From Lichina pygmaea (taxonomy: Eukaryota > Ascomycota > Lichinomycetes > Lichinales > Lichinaceae), in contig OY730169.1 in NCBI GenBank assembly GCA_963422465.1, positions 4,650,001 to 4,714,000 of the forward strand: a stretch of DNA of 64,000 bases, read 5' to 3'. Shown one piece after another: positions 35,448-47,360 of this stretch. Each line of letters begins with the position of its first letter. Within the stretch, counting starts at the first letter, position 1. The notes under the pieces are model-generated. The model searched no databases and was not told the DNA's origin. It saw nothing but the letters and a program-made list of their open reading frames with translations. The position numbers were made by a program, and so were the translations under genes.

Positions 35448-36624
35448 GGCTGCGAAGCGGCTCGATGGACCACGCAGTCCTGGAGGGGCTATCCACGACA
35501 CATCGCTGGGAAAGGAAGCCTGACGGGGGTCTCAGCTTCCCTGAGCTCCTCTAGGTTCTTTTTAATGCTGCGGGGCGGCGAAGATATATCATCTGGGCAA
35601 GCATGGATGGTGGTGGCGAAAGAAAGGGGAATGTCGCGGCCCCGTTTGGGTGCCTCTGCCTGGGGAGAAGGCTCCGGTGCCAGGGAGACGAAATAGGAGA
35701 GAGTTCAGACCGAGGGGTCGAACCTGTTGATCACTTGTCGCCCCCTATCAGGATCAGGGCCTCATCGTCGCACCGGCATACCGTATGCTCCGCCCGCGGA
35801 CGACGGAGCTTGTCACGAGATTGACAAGCACGATTAGGTGCCGGAAGGTTAAGATACTGTGATCACCTGGTGGGGTGGCATTTTCAGAATTTGTTCTCCG
35901 CCATCCAGCCAAACAAAAGGCTATCTGGGAGTATTACTTATGTTAGAGGTTGACATGGGTCGGTGCTTATCGTTAGGGCGTCATGCCCCACTGCTCTGTA
36001 GGCTTCACAGTGCCGTGAGTGCCAAGTGACGACCTGGCCTACGGGCCCCGCAGGCTGATGCGCCAAGCAGCCATCTAGTAATTACTGTAGTTACCGCAAG
36101 TTACTGTAGCAGACGTGGCAGGGTACTGTACAGCCTCTCGCACCTACAGTAGCCCTGCGACCAGCGCACTTCTGCCTTGGCCGCCCTTCGATACAGGCCC
36201 GATCCGCAAGATACGGCTGTCCCTGGGTGTATCGACCGACATACAGTACAGTGGCACGAGACAAGTCTGTGTACGGACCCATACGGAATCCACTTTGGGT
36301 AGGTCCACCTAGTCATCGGTATTGCGACTGCAGTATCGCGGACAAATGTCGATCTTGTCGCAATGGTCATGCTGATTGCGACTGACAGCATGTAGGGATC
36401 TTCGCAGACTTGGGTCACGACGATGTAAAACTTGCAAGTGGAGAACGATCCGCCAATTTCTGGTCGCGGTGGGGAGTCGGTCGCCCGATCGGAATGTGTC
36501 TCTGAACCGAAGGATTGCTAGACTGCTGAAGTGATGCGCTGTCCAGAAAAGAAAGGCTGTCGCAGCAAAGGCATCTCGAGCCGACGGCCGTCTGGCGACG
36601 GCGAGATGCGCGGTGGACCTTCGA
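35448..36624. other. Intergenic, ATG2 promoter
   Basis: About 1.2 kb between the ATG2 start and the stop of the next gene. No gene or clear regulatory element recognised. Confidence 0.6.
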
Positions 36625-38580
36625 TCATCCGGCATCGGCCTCGGCCTCGGCGCCGTCTTCCTGCTCCGGCTCGCGCACTCCGTACTCCAGTCCAAACTCC
36701 TGGATGACCCACAGACAGAAGCGCTCCCACTCGACGGCCCACTCCTTCAGCCGTTCCGCACGGACGCCGTTGCCCAGGCTGGCGAGCTTCACGTCGCGGG
36801 ACCACTCGGACGTGGACCGATCCTCGAAGGCGGCCCAGCGCACGCTGTTCTCGGCCAGGGCACCGAGCCCTTCCAGGCCGAGGTTCTGCCAGCCCTGCAG
36901 GGCTTGCCAGAAGTCGTGGCTCAGGCCGTTGGTGTCGTGGCCCAGGATGGCCGGGTCGTCGTTGCACAGCGCCACGGGCACGCCGCGCGCGAGCAGGGCC
37001 GGCACAGGGTGCGACGATATCGATCCGGTCAGACGCAGCATCTCGTTGGAGACCGGGCAGCTCTCGACAAGCACGCGCTTCTCCCTCACCATCTCGACCA
37101 GCAAGGGATGCTTGTACAGCGAGAAGCCGTGCCCGATGCGTCGCGAGCCCAGCAGCAGGGCGTCGAACAGGTTCTCGTCCGCCTCGTCCCCGTCGCCGAG
37201 AGTCTCGCCTGCGTGGAAGAAGAAGGGAACCTCGAGCCCTTCTTCGACGCATCGCTTGCGAAACCAGAAGAGCTCCGGCGTGAGATCTTTCAAGGGCCGC
37301 CCCTTGTCTTCTTGGCCGACCAGGTCGAAGCCGGCGATGAGATGCGGATACTGCGCTTTGACAGCGATGCATTGCTCCATACCTTCACCGCCGTCAGCAG
37401 GCGGAGCCGGAACGAGCCCGATCTACCTTCCCAAGCAAGGTGTACAGACGCACTTTCAACGATGGTCTTCGTATCGAAAGCTCTGATGGTCGTCCAGATC
37501 ATCCGGGCCCCCCAGAAGTTCTCGCCTTCGGGGGAAGCCTTGAAATTCTCCAGCTCCTCGCCAAAGACGCGTATGACCTCGTGATAGCCTGGCTCGGGCG
37601 TCTCACAGCCTTCCTTCCGGTAGGAAAAGACGAAGGCGGCCCTGAGATCGACCCAGCGCACGCCGTCTTCAAGCAGCTGCTGGCACATGCGCCTGACAAA
37701 CGGTCGAAAGATGGGCTCGTAGTAGATGATCGAGTCGAGAATGGCAAAGCTGGCTCGGAACTTGCGCCAGACGGTGTCGGGCCCGTGGTGATGGTCCAGC
37801 CCCTCCCGCCTCGTGATCGTGCAGCGCCCCCTGACCCAGCTGGCAAAGCCGCCTCGACCGCCGTCTGGAAAGCTGTCGGCCGCCGCGGTCACCGGAACCA
37901 GCGACGACGGTCGGTAGTCGGCGGTCCAGATCGACGGGGCATCGCCACCTCCAGAGGACTTGGCGAAGGTGAACAGGATCGCGGCACGCTCGAGCGCCTC
38001 GGGGCCGTGTAGCGGCTCTGGAGAGTGGAGGTGCATGCCTGGGGTCGAGAGCAGCCGGTCTACAAGCCAGTCGACGTCGACCGTGGCATCCATGTGCGCG
38101 TGGAGCAGGGCTCCTTTGGGCAGCCTCCTGACGATGCGCCATAGCTTGGTGTTCTCCATGCGATCCTTAGCCAGCCCAAACATCATGCCGGGGAATACGA
38201 CGCCAGGACCGTCTTGCGCGAGGTGGTCTTCAAACTCGCTCGTCCACACGGTCCGTTGCTCCTCGTCGCGGATCTTTGCGACGATGCTCGAGGCCTCGAC
38301 CGCCGTGGCCGAGAGCGCCTGGCGGAAGGCATGGTCTAGAGACACCGGACGCGATCAGACCAACCCAACTGCGCATGCAAGAGTCGACCCCGGAACAAGG
38401 CACAGAGTAAAGGACAACATACCCACCCGTGCGTTGTCGCTTTTCTTGATCGATCAGGGTGGATCGGCCGGCCAGGTACTTCTGTATGAAGGCATCCCCC
38501 ATGCTCGGAACGTCTGGTGGTAGGTCATCGCTTCCTGCTGTTGGTCGCGCCTCTCGATCGACTGGTTCGGACTGCGACAT
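36625..38580 (-). CDS. Adenosine deaminase of the ADGF/ADA2 (CECR1) type
   Basis: Zinc-dependent deaminase, likely converting adenosine (or a related purine nucleoside) to inosine. Three exons: 38427..38580, 37454..38335 and 36625..37382 (introns 91 and 71 bp), giving 597 residues. Metal and catalytic motifs are all present: LLHAHMDATVD (His130, His132), FFHAGETLGDG (His402, Glu405), RIGHGF (His430), CPVSNEMLR, and ALCNDDPAIL (Asp487, Asp488). The order and spacing fit the ADGF/ADA2 branch and not the shorter classic ADA (about 350 residues). Unlike animal ADA2, which is secreted, the start MSQSEPVDREARPTAG has no signal peptide, so the enzyme looks intracellular. The C-terminus ends in an acidic EPEQEDGAEAEA tail. 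Substrate specificity cannot be read from the sequence. Confidence 0.9.
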
Positions 38581-39430
38581 CGTGACCGGACGATGATGGT
38601 TAAGAGACTCCTCCTCCACCGTAACCTGGGCATGGCTTGAGGCCTGACAAGTCACTTAAGGTCATGTGAGCCACTGGAGAGTAACAGAGCGATACGTATC
38701 CGGTACATACACACGTAACGTATGTACAATGGCCTGCGCGGCGAGTGAAGAAGTACAGGATACAGGTGCCTTTATACAGACTTGTAGGGGAGGCCCTCCT
38801 ACAGACTACTGTCACTCGTACCAAATGGCGGCTAAGGATGGCGCATAGCTATCAGAACTCTTGGTGTGTATGGAGGTACTCCTTCACTTAGGTACGTAAG
38901 TACATATGATCAGTACCTCATCTGTCTGCTTGAACTAGTACTTACTAGTACGTCGTGTATACATACCCCTTACGCACCAATGAGGAGGTGTACTATGTAC
39001 CCATACGTACTGGTATTAAGGGGATCAGTGACTACGAGTACAAGTCTGTGAGGGGTCGACCCACGTGACTTTAAAACACGTGACTGTAGCCATCACCAGC
39101 ACAGCCAGGTTCGGGCTGGTGCTCGATAACGCGCCGAAGAAGGCTTTGCAGGGAGAAGGTATGGAAGTGGGTATGACAGACGGTGCAAAATAATATAACG
39201 TAGAAGAAAGCCACCCGCCCGACGCCGTGAGCATGAAAGAGTCATCAAACTGTCCCCAGTACAGCGCCGCTGCTTGGTCGAACGGGATTGCGGAAGGGCA
39301 AGGGTGGAGGTATCGATATCTGTAAAAGCGAACGAAGAGGAAGCCAGACGGCCGAGGTGAGAGAGAGCAATGCCATGTGTTCGGCACATCAGCACATGGC
39401 GATGCTAAGGAGGGAGCCTGCTGGATTCCA
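38581..39430. other. Intergenic, GTAC-rich
   Basis: Rich in ACGTAC/GTAC words at about 38690..39060. No gene seen. Confidence 0.6.
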
Positions 39431-40013
39431 TCACGAAGGTGGATGGCCGCTGAATCTGGTCGTCGCCGTCGTCCGATGCACACGGGCCTTGTCCTTGGTC
39501 GTCTCGACCACGAAGGCGCCTTTTTCTAGATCGGCCGTGTTGGTGCGGTTCTTCTTCATCGCCGGCATGGGCGTACGGGGTGTTGGTGGAACTCCCGTTT
39601 GCCGATTCAGGTTGCGTTGCGACCTCGACGTGAGCCGCCGCGCCGATCGTCGTAGGGTCTTTCGAATCTCCCACTGTCGTTTCTTGGCCACGTAGAACAG
39701 GGCGGCCGAAGCGACTACGACGGCTGAGTTAGCCAGACGAAGATCTCGAGGCCGAAGCCCAGTACGCGGGAGACGTACTGCCGCCAACGCCGACGAGGAC
39801 CGCGACGATGATGATCGCGACCATCCCCCCTCTCGGCAGATCGAAAGCACCTGTCGACGTGCCCGCTGCTCCTGCTGCCGCGCCAGAATCGGCGGCCGGG
39901 GAGTCTATCGGGGCTGATCCGCCGGACGCAGCGTCGCCGGGAGCCTGCGCGACGACCAAGGCCGGTGTCGCCAGGCACAACACCAGCGCCGCAATAACGG
40001 ACGACGTGTCCAT
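39431..40013 (-). CDS. Small single-pass membrane protein
   Basis: Two exons, 39779..40013 and 39431..39723, with a 55-bp intron (GTACGT donor, GCTAAC branch, CAG acceptor), encode 175 residues. The protein starts with a clear signal peptide (MDTSSVIAALVLCLATPALV, cleavage near AQA at 23-25), then a short Ala/Ser/Gly-rich luminal or extracellular part, one membrane segment at about 63-90 (IIIVAVLVGVGG, then VASAALFYV), and a basic juxtamembrane tail AKKRQWEIRKTLRRSARR followed by an unstructured cytosolic region. Signal peptide plus membrane span predicts type I topology. I recall similar small uncharacterised proteins in other Pezizomycotina, but no function. The junction falls inside the membrane segment and both halves are hydrophobic, which supports the splice. 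Confidence 0.78.
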
Positions 40014-41500
40014 GACGAAGCTTGCTCTCGCGGCTGCAGCAAGGCCCGGCCACCGGATGAGACAATCGAGACGACGTCGAGGATAATATCGTCGGGACCA
40101 AAGCCGACGATGAAAGCTGGAGCCTGGCAGAGGTCTCAGGTTATGTCGGCCAGATCGCTGTCCCACCGCAGCCAACTAGGCCTCTATATGATGACAATAC
40201 CCGTGGTACGACAGCGTAGGACAAGACACGAGGGAGACGGCTTCCGCAAAGCGATGAACAGCGCGAAGGCAACCCCACAGAATACCGGGAGAAAAGCGAA
40301 AGCTGCAGGGCGGACTACGATAGAGATATCTCCTTCTCTACCTTCTTCCGTAGCCGCGCTGGAGCAGCCACAAGGGGCATCTCGACATTGTCAATGGACG
40401 GACGATTCGGCCGAACCGTGCCCGCTTAGTGCGCCGTGCCCCTCCGCCGCACTCCATCTTGCGCTCCGTCTTGCGGGACAAGATGTGACGAGAACACTTA
40501 GGCGCCCATGTCGGGGCCAATGAGCAGACAAGGGTAAACGGGGACAGTGTCTCGGGTTGAAGCAGGTGGTGTCCCATACGAGTAAGGTGCGGCACCGATA
40601 GGCATACCGGGTAAGTACCCTCGTACCCTCGCACAGCAGGCTCTCACGCTACTATTTGCGGCTCCCGTCCGTCTGTGACAGGCGCTTGTTAGCCTGCAGT
40701 CAGGGGCCACTTGGGATCGCATCGAGGGCCGTCCGGGCACGTGACCGTGCTGGCCTGCCCTATCGGGCTTGAATCTGGTCGGATAAATATTTCGCCGAGA
40801 CCGCTCGGCTCGCTAGGCCCGAACCCTGCTGGCAAGTACTTCCGTAGTACGTACTGAGCCGCGCAAACCAAAGCTGGTACCCGTGCCATGGGAGGGTAAT
40901 ACCCCCCAATGGCACCGGTATTTCAAAGGGAGTTGGACAAGGAGAATGGAGTAGCGACATCAACACGTACGTATCTACGTATGTACAAGCATATTGAGTC
41001 GAGACTTGCTGGGTGATCACCTCCAAGCTCCAGTACCATGCAGTGCCCTTCAGCCCGTAGAGACTGTCAGTTGCTATTCCTGTGATCGCACGTAATTCTC
41101 AAGCTTTGGCTGGAGGACTGCCTGTTGTACAAAGTACGTGTACTGTACTTGATCTGTTCCAGGTTGAAGTTATCCCTAGTAATTATCTCAAACAACTTCC
41201 TAGAGAGTCGTATCGAGACACGTTGCTCTGGGCTGACGGCACGGGTGCTGGGAGAGGAACAGTGTTCATGCGGCATCTCCTGCGTCCAGACCGGAAAGAG
41301 GTAAGTGATTATGAAAGGGAGTGAAGACAGTGCGGATGCTGTTCACTACCAGCTACGGATTCTACCTCGTGACGAAACAAGGCAAGAAACAGGCTGCCGC
41401 CAAGGGTGAGAATGATGGGTGTAGTCATGTGCTGGAGGATGATGTTCGTGGGCCAGAGCTAGCAGGCCCGGCGTCAACCTCTTGAAGCTGCCTACATGTT
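40014..41500. other. Intergenic, GTAC-rich
   Basis: Promoter of the small membrane protein and 3' flank of the secreted protein. Contains an ACTTCCGTA word at 40838..40846 inside a GTAC-rich stretch. No recognisable gene; a 49-codon frame near 41337 was considered and rejected. Confidence 0.55.
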
Positions 41501-42485
41501 TCACCTCCCAAGAGGGGCTCCTCGAAGTAGCGCACCCTGACGCATACCTCCACCCACAAGACCCACATGTGGCTTCCGCTGCGACCCCCAGAAGGCAGAG
41601 GCCATACTGTTGCGCGCCTGCGAAAGCGCCCCCTTAAGGTTGGTCATGCTGAATTGCATCGGCCCTTGGGATTCTCTGCTGACGACACGCCTTGAGGGTC
41701 GGAAGGGCATATCAACTTGGTAATACCAATCTGGACGGAGTTGCTGCTCGTCCACCTTAAGATCTTCGGACCAGCCTTCGACACCTTGACACTTGTCGAC
41801 GGCGGTATTCCATGTCTTGGCTGTGACGCCCGTAGTGCCGAACCAGTCATCCTCGAGTGTCTTCAACAGTGTCAGTCATCTCAGTAAAGACAATCCTGAC
41901 ACCAAAAGCATCTGGTGCGGAACAACAGAGACACGTACAACCAACTCATCTTCAGGCAGGTTGTTCTGTATGCACCGTTTCAAAGCAGGGTTATTCTGCA
42001 TCTTCTCTCCAGCCTTGGCAACTCCTGAGAGGTTAACTCTGCGAGGTTTTCCCGGAGGAACCTCCGCCTGGCCTGCTGTTGCTGGGTTCTGGGGGGCCCC
42101 ACGGTTGATACCAGCAAGCTTTCTATTCACACTGTCAAAGTTGCTATTTGTCTCGCTGGCATGATCCTTCAACTATTCAAGATTGAAATCAGTTCTCACT
42201 CAATATTGGAGCTCTTACAGATCCCAAGCTTACCTGCCTCTGGGTGTCCTTTTGCCCCTCTCCAAGGTCGTGAAGCTTCTGTTGATAGTTCTGGTTCAGT
42301 TTCCATGCTGCAAAGGTACCGCCTGCCACGCCTATAGCAGTCAAAGCATCACGAACGCGGTCACCAAAGCTGTATACTTCGGGCTGCTGTCGTTGTTCTT
42401 GTTCCTGTGGGTGTGGAAGTCCCACAGCGAATTGCGCCGCCGAGCAGAGGGCGAGGATCGCAGACAGGAGCGGGACCAAATGCAT
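41501..42485 (-). CDS. Secreted protein of unknown function
   Basis: Three exons, 42234..42485, 41939..42172 and 41501..41860 (introns 61 and 78 bp), all phase 0, give 281 residues. The start MHLVPLLSAILALCSAAQFAVG is a strong signal peptide. The mature part begins PHPQEQEQRQQPEV, with a short Gly/Ala segment (DALTAIGVAGGTFAAWKLN) that could be a weak second hydrophobic helix, then DSVNRKLAGINRG, a Pro/Gly linker, KCQGVEGWSEDLKVDEQQL and a basic end. Only two cysteines lie outside the signal peptide, unlike typical small cysteine-rich effectors. I do not recognise a domain. Consistent phases, good splice signals (GTAAGC, GTACGT) and a signal peptide at the ATG support a real gene. Confidence 0.72.
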
Positions 42486-44036
42486 GGTTTTGACACCTTA
42501 GTCAGCCCTCACCTTTCTCCTGGCCACTTGACTTCTCTTGCTGCCCGGTGCCACAGGTGGCAGCGAGGAACTTCATGGTGATCTTATAACTCCAGCATTC
42601 GAGTTCCTGCCGACGTACTATACGAAGTCAGGTCGCACTGAGAGGACCGAATTATACCTCTTTCGTAGCATCCCAAGCTAAATTCTAACGTTGAACAATA
42701 GTTCTCACCGGCACCATGTACTTCGTACTCAGATGTGCCGGGCATCTGAGGATTTTGCGGCCCGACCTTGTACGTCGCCTCGTACAAGAGTTGCTACTTT
42801 AGCAGGCAAGAGGCGAGGTCTTCCGAGGCAGTGTCAAGGCTCGGGCACCACCATGGTCTTTTGCACGAGCTACGCGTTTGCGTACGAAGGACGATAAGCA
42901 TGTCTCGTACGTAAGTACGATCGTGTTCACAAGTTGAATAGGGACTTTGCCTTCGAGGTTCCTCGGGTCGGACTGGAGACCACAAACAGGACAAGTAACA
43001 AACGTATCCAGCCAAGTTCCATTACGAACTGCATTGCCGACGGCGACACGTGATCCGCTCCAGGGCTCTAGCCCTCTCCGCATTCGGCATATACACACCT
43101 CCGCATCACCGCATCATCATATCTCCCAGGCTCTCCAGCTGTGCTTCCTCCACACCATCAGAGCCTGCCATTCCAATCAACAATAGGGGACAGAGCAGGA
43201 TGATGAGAGATGACAACAATCATATTCACAATGATACTGCCATTAATGATGGTTGATCAGAAACCACGTTACCCCTCCGTGAACACCTTCCCATCTGTGG
43301 TCTGCTCTGTTTCGAAAGAGACATGAAGCAATCATGTGAATAGGACGGGGATAAAAGTACGGCGGATTAGAGGCATGTAGATGCACCGTGTGGGACTGTC
43401 GAGAGCACAGAGAACACTGAAAGGGACACTGATAGGTCCGTCGAGATTTCTATTGATTTGCTGATTGACTGGTTGACTGGCCGGCTGGCCGGCTCGCCGA
43501 CTGACTAAATGACTAAATGACTGACTGATTGATTGATCAACTGATTACTCGTACATACGTAGATTAGATCAGAAAACCCCCGTGTAGTAAGTACAGTATA
43601 AACGACGAAACAGACGGTCCGCCGAGCCGAAAATAGTAGCCGTACCGGTACGCACTTCCGTAGTACTGTAGCTCTATCGCGTGAACTGGAAAGGGTAGGA
43701 TGAAATTAGGGTTGGATGAGTGAAAAGGACGGGCAAGCAGGCGCGCTCTGCGTCATCTCCATTACCGGTACGGAGGAGAAGGAAAATAAGGAGAAAGGAA
43801 GGATGCAGGCTTCTTGCCTCCAGGTGAATTGGAGGCTTGGACTTGGGTCTGCCCATCAGAGTGTGAGAGGGAGATCAAACATGCGCACCAGATGGAAAAC
43901 TGAGCTCGGCCGCCGTTCTTCCTCCCCCCCTTTCCCCTCCCTTCCATCCTCCCGTCCCAAGAAAAAATTTGAAGACGGAAAAAGAAGATTTGAGCAAACG
44001 TTTCTTGGGAAAGATCTCAACGTTCTAGTCTTGCTC
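42486..44036. other. Intergenic region
   Basis: Includes GTAC-rich patches near 42890..42920 and 43550..43680 (ACTTCCGTA word at 43654..43662) and a TGACTAAA/TGACTGAT tandem patch at about 43498..43545. No gene recognised. Confidence 0.55.
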
Positions 44037-46406
44037 TCAATGAAAGAAACCGTTGAGCATCTCGCTCTCCTTGTCGATGCCGGTCGCCATTTCGAGGAAC
44101 GACTCCGAGGGCGCAAACACCGCCGGGTCCGGTAGTCCAGGCGCGTAGCTATTCCAAGCCGTTGAAGATGGCGGTGGCGGTGGCAGTAGAGGTGGTGGTA
44201 GTGAGGTGTAGGTCCGATGATGGCCTTCGTCGGTGGTCCCAGTTGAAAGAAACGAATTGACGACAAGGCCTGCTGGTCCTGGACCGAGACCCCCGTGAAA
44301 CCCCGTCGAGACGACGGCGGAGCTGGCGCCGTGAACGGCTTCTGGCCTGCCGGACAGAGCGCGAAGATCGTCGTCCGCCGGAAGATCGCTGTCGAAAGGG
44401 GAGTAGAAGGCCGACGTCAAGAGTTCGGCGGGAAGACATTGTTGCGTACCGATGCCGCCCGTCGACTGAAGCGTCGGCTGTTGCGACTCGTACGCCTCAT
44501 CGTCGTCGTCGAACCCGACGGGGACGCTCGGACGCCCGCATCCCGCTTCTATTTCGTGCCATAGCTGGGTAAAGTCCACGTTCGGCGCAACGGTGGTAGG
44601 GGTCACCGGCGGGTGCGGCGACAGCGGAGCAGCAGCGCCGAGGATCCGTGCTGCCGGCGGGATCAAAGTACGCCACGTCGTCTTGCCGGCCTCGCTGGCC
44701 GATTTCGTGTCGTTGAAGCGCCAAAGGAAGAGGGCGAGGCGCTGCGGGGCTGCCCTGACATCCGGCTGGTCTCCGACCGAGCCTTGAGTACCGCAGAGCT
44801 CAAGCACGGCGGACATGTTCTGCACGTGTCGTCCGTAAGGGCTCTCAGGCCCAGGGCCGTTGATCTCCAGACCTTCGGCGCAGATCTGAGCCAGCATCTG
44901 ATCCCAGAACTCGGAAGCAAAAGGAGGTTGGAGTCTGATGGAGCCACCACCAGCACCACCCCCATCTCCCCCTGCTCCTGCACAGCGGCGCCGACGGCCG
45001 CCGCCGCCGCCAGCATCGATCACGGGTACTGGTTGTGTCACGGTCCATACGCAGCTGCCAGAAGAGTAGATCCTGGTGGTACAGTGCCATTGATGACCGG
45101 CGAACGGGGGCGGTACCAGGACCTCGAACTGGGTCTGCGTCGCCAGCTCTATCTTCGCAAGGGGCAGACTGGGCACCGTCAGGTTGAGGGACGTCTCGAG
45201 AAGACAAACCTCGCACGTGAGTGCGCCTTGGCGGTACAAATCCCAAACGTGTGGGAAAGGCTTGCGCCACGCTGGCATGTTGTCTAGTAGATCAGGCGGG
45301 GTCAAGGTTGCGCTGACGTCCAGACTGGTGTAGATGTGCACGCTGTCCTCAATGGAACACAGCGACTGGGGTCCGAGGCACTGGACCCACATGGCAAACG
45401 AAACCGGGCGAAAGGCAGGGCTATCGGTTCGCGCTGCTGCTTCTGCTTCTGCTGCTTCTGCTGCTGCTGCTGCTGCTTCTGCTGCAGTGATGGACTTGAC
45501 AGTCTTGCGGGACCGCAATGGTCGCTTGAGCTTCTTTCGAACGATACGGCGTGTGCTGTCGGCAGCCTTCCGCCGCACGTCCCCGATGTACGCCCACAAG
45601 GCTGTTCTCTTCTTGTCAACCCCAGAGTCGCCGTCTGAGGGACCACCCCTCAGCCTCTTCCACTCGACAAGGTGGGAGCCTGGCGTCAGTGCACGTCAGC
45701 GGGGTTTGCGATGCAACTGGGAGGTCGATCCAGCTACGATCAGAATGCGAGGATATCGGACATACTCCAGTCGTCCCCAAAGGGCAACTTATGCTTGATC
45801 ACTTGCTTGTGGCTGGAAATTTGCTTCCGATACCGGTCCGTCCCAGCGATCATGCAGACGTACGAACCGATGAGCTCGTTCACCCCAAGCCGGGTTTCGC
45901 CGATATGCTCTTTGCGTTTTCCGAGGTCGCCCACGACCTCAAGAGCTGCAGAGCTCGTCAGCCATCGGGTAGGGGGCAAGCCGGGTGGGGAGACTGAGAG
46001 GACCGTCGATAAAGGCATCCTCGAGCTCGTCCGGCCATTTGCCCTCACGACCAGACGTAGTGCTGCTACATTGTCCGGCTCGATACTTCTCGTAGTCGGC
46101 GAAAGGATTGCTGGTTGCCTGCGCGGGGTTTGGGACCAAGGGCCGGCACGATTCCCTCTGCAACTCCTGCGCAGCTCGAGTGGCGGCTCGTGACTCCTCC
46201 GTTCGAGCTGCCTTCGCGGCTGGCCTCTTGGCTCTCGCCTTCTTCGCACCTTCCGGTCTTTGGCGCTCCAGGATGCTTGACTGTCCGTTGCCGGTAGTGA
46301 CCTCAAGCACTTTCCTTGGCGTCCCAGTCTCCCGCACGATGTGATGATAGCCCTTTTCACACACACTATCGGGGTTCGACGTGCGGCCTTTCTCCTGATC
46401 TTCCAT
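44037..46406 (-). CDS. abaA: TEA/ATTS-domain transcription factor, AbaA-like
   Basis: DNA-binding regulator; in Aspergillus AbaA drives the middle step of conidium formation. Three exons, 46004..46406, 45766..45945 and 44037..45679 (introns 58 and 86 bp), give 741 residues. The TEA domain (about 122-190) is split by intron 1: KWPDELEDAFID joins to ALEVVGDLGKRK, then GVNELIGSYVCMIAGTDRY and RKQISSHKQVIK. These match the AbaA pattern DELEDAF, GRNELI and RKQVSSHLQV, with substitutions (GVNELI; SSHKQV). The rest is Ala-, Gly- and Pro-rich with a conserved-looking block MWVQCLGPQSLCSIEDSVHI and FALFLWRFND-type sequence (RLALFLWRFND). Intron 1 uses the weak donor GTCCTC. I chose the ATG at 46406; the frame is open to an ATG at 46526, which would add a hydrophobic N-terminus. 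The TEA call is solid; orthology to AbaA is likely. Confidence 0.82.
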
Positions 46407-47360
46407 AAGAGCCCAATCTCGACTCCTTGTCGTCTTAGACACATAGACCAGGGCAACAACAACGGCCAAAATCACAGCGAATGCCAACTGATAGCAAAGC
46501 AAAACAGCGACTAGCGCCCACAACATCAAGCTTGGTTCTAGGGAATGAGAATGTTGATCAGTGCTCGGAGAATGTGGAGGCCTCGAGCCCGTTTATAAGA
46601 GGCCCCTAACCAGGCTAACGAAACAAACCCCGTGATTCGGGGGTCCACAGGACGAGGAAGACTTCCGCATACCTAGAGATGCGTAGTGACCTCTACTTCG
46701 ACGTTGATAACGGTTCTGGCCATTGTAGAAGCCTGTCACTTCCATAAGGGGCGTGAAGAAAAAGCCGAACTCGGCTTTCCAGAAGGAAATCCGGAGCAAG
46801 GGGTCTCGACCAGAAGAGTAGAGGTCGAGGAGACAACGGACAGCACGACACCACATTCCTTGAAACGCCATTGAGAAGCAATTACAGTAGTCCCACAAGG
46901 TCGCTGAAGCTTCGCATCGAAATTGGGACTGATCCTCGTGCCCCTCCCCATGCTCCAATAGCGAAAAGGGGACTCAAATGGCCGTTGTGTTAAGCATCCA
47001 CCGTTCAGGAAAAGGTACTGTAGGGTTGACCCTTGCTCGCATCTTCATAGCCAGGGCTGTAACCCATGTCGAGCCACGCTGATGAGCTCCTGAGAACGGA
47101 CGCTCGTTTGAAACAATATGTTCTCGAAGGAGGGCAGTGCTCAGACGGAAGAATTTTCCGTGTCGATAGGAACGGCTCTGCCAATTTGCTCTCCTAGGGC
47201 AGCCCCGAGACGTGAACCCCTAGAAGGAGGCTAGATTGGCGAGGATCAACACGCCCTTCCTTTCAGCGATATGACGATGTAAGGGGTTCACAACAAGATT
47301 GCCCCGCAACGACGCTCAGGTGACTGGAAAATCGAATTCCCCACTTAGAATGACGTGTCT
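46407..47360. other. Intergenic region
   Basis: 5' flank of the TEA gene and 3' flank of MRD1. Frames at 46593..46958 on the minus strand show no family resemblance. No RNA gene recognised. Confidence 0.55.

Noticed and set aside
41337-41484. Short frame MLFTTSYGFYLVTKQGKKQ and following residues
   Set aside because: Looks protein-like for about 30 residues, but I cannot place a family or a consistent upstream exon.
47079-47113. Hammerhead-like core words CTGATGAG and GAAAC
   Set aside because: The segment between them does not form the required stem II and no cleavage-site stem is visible.
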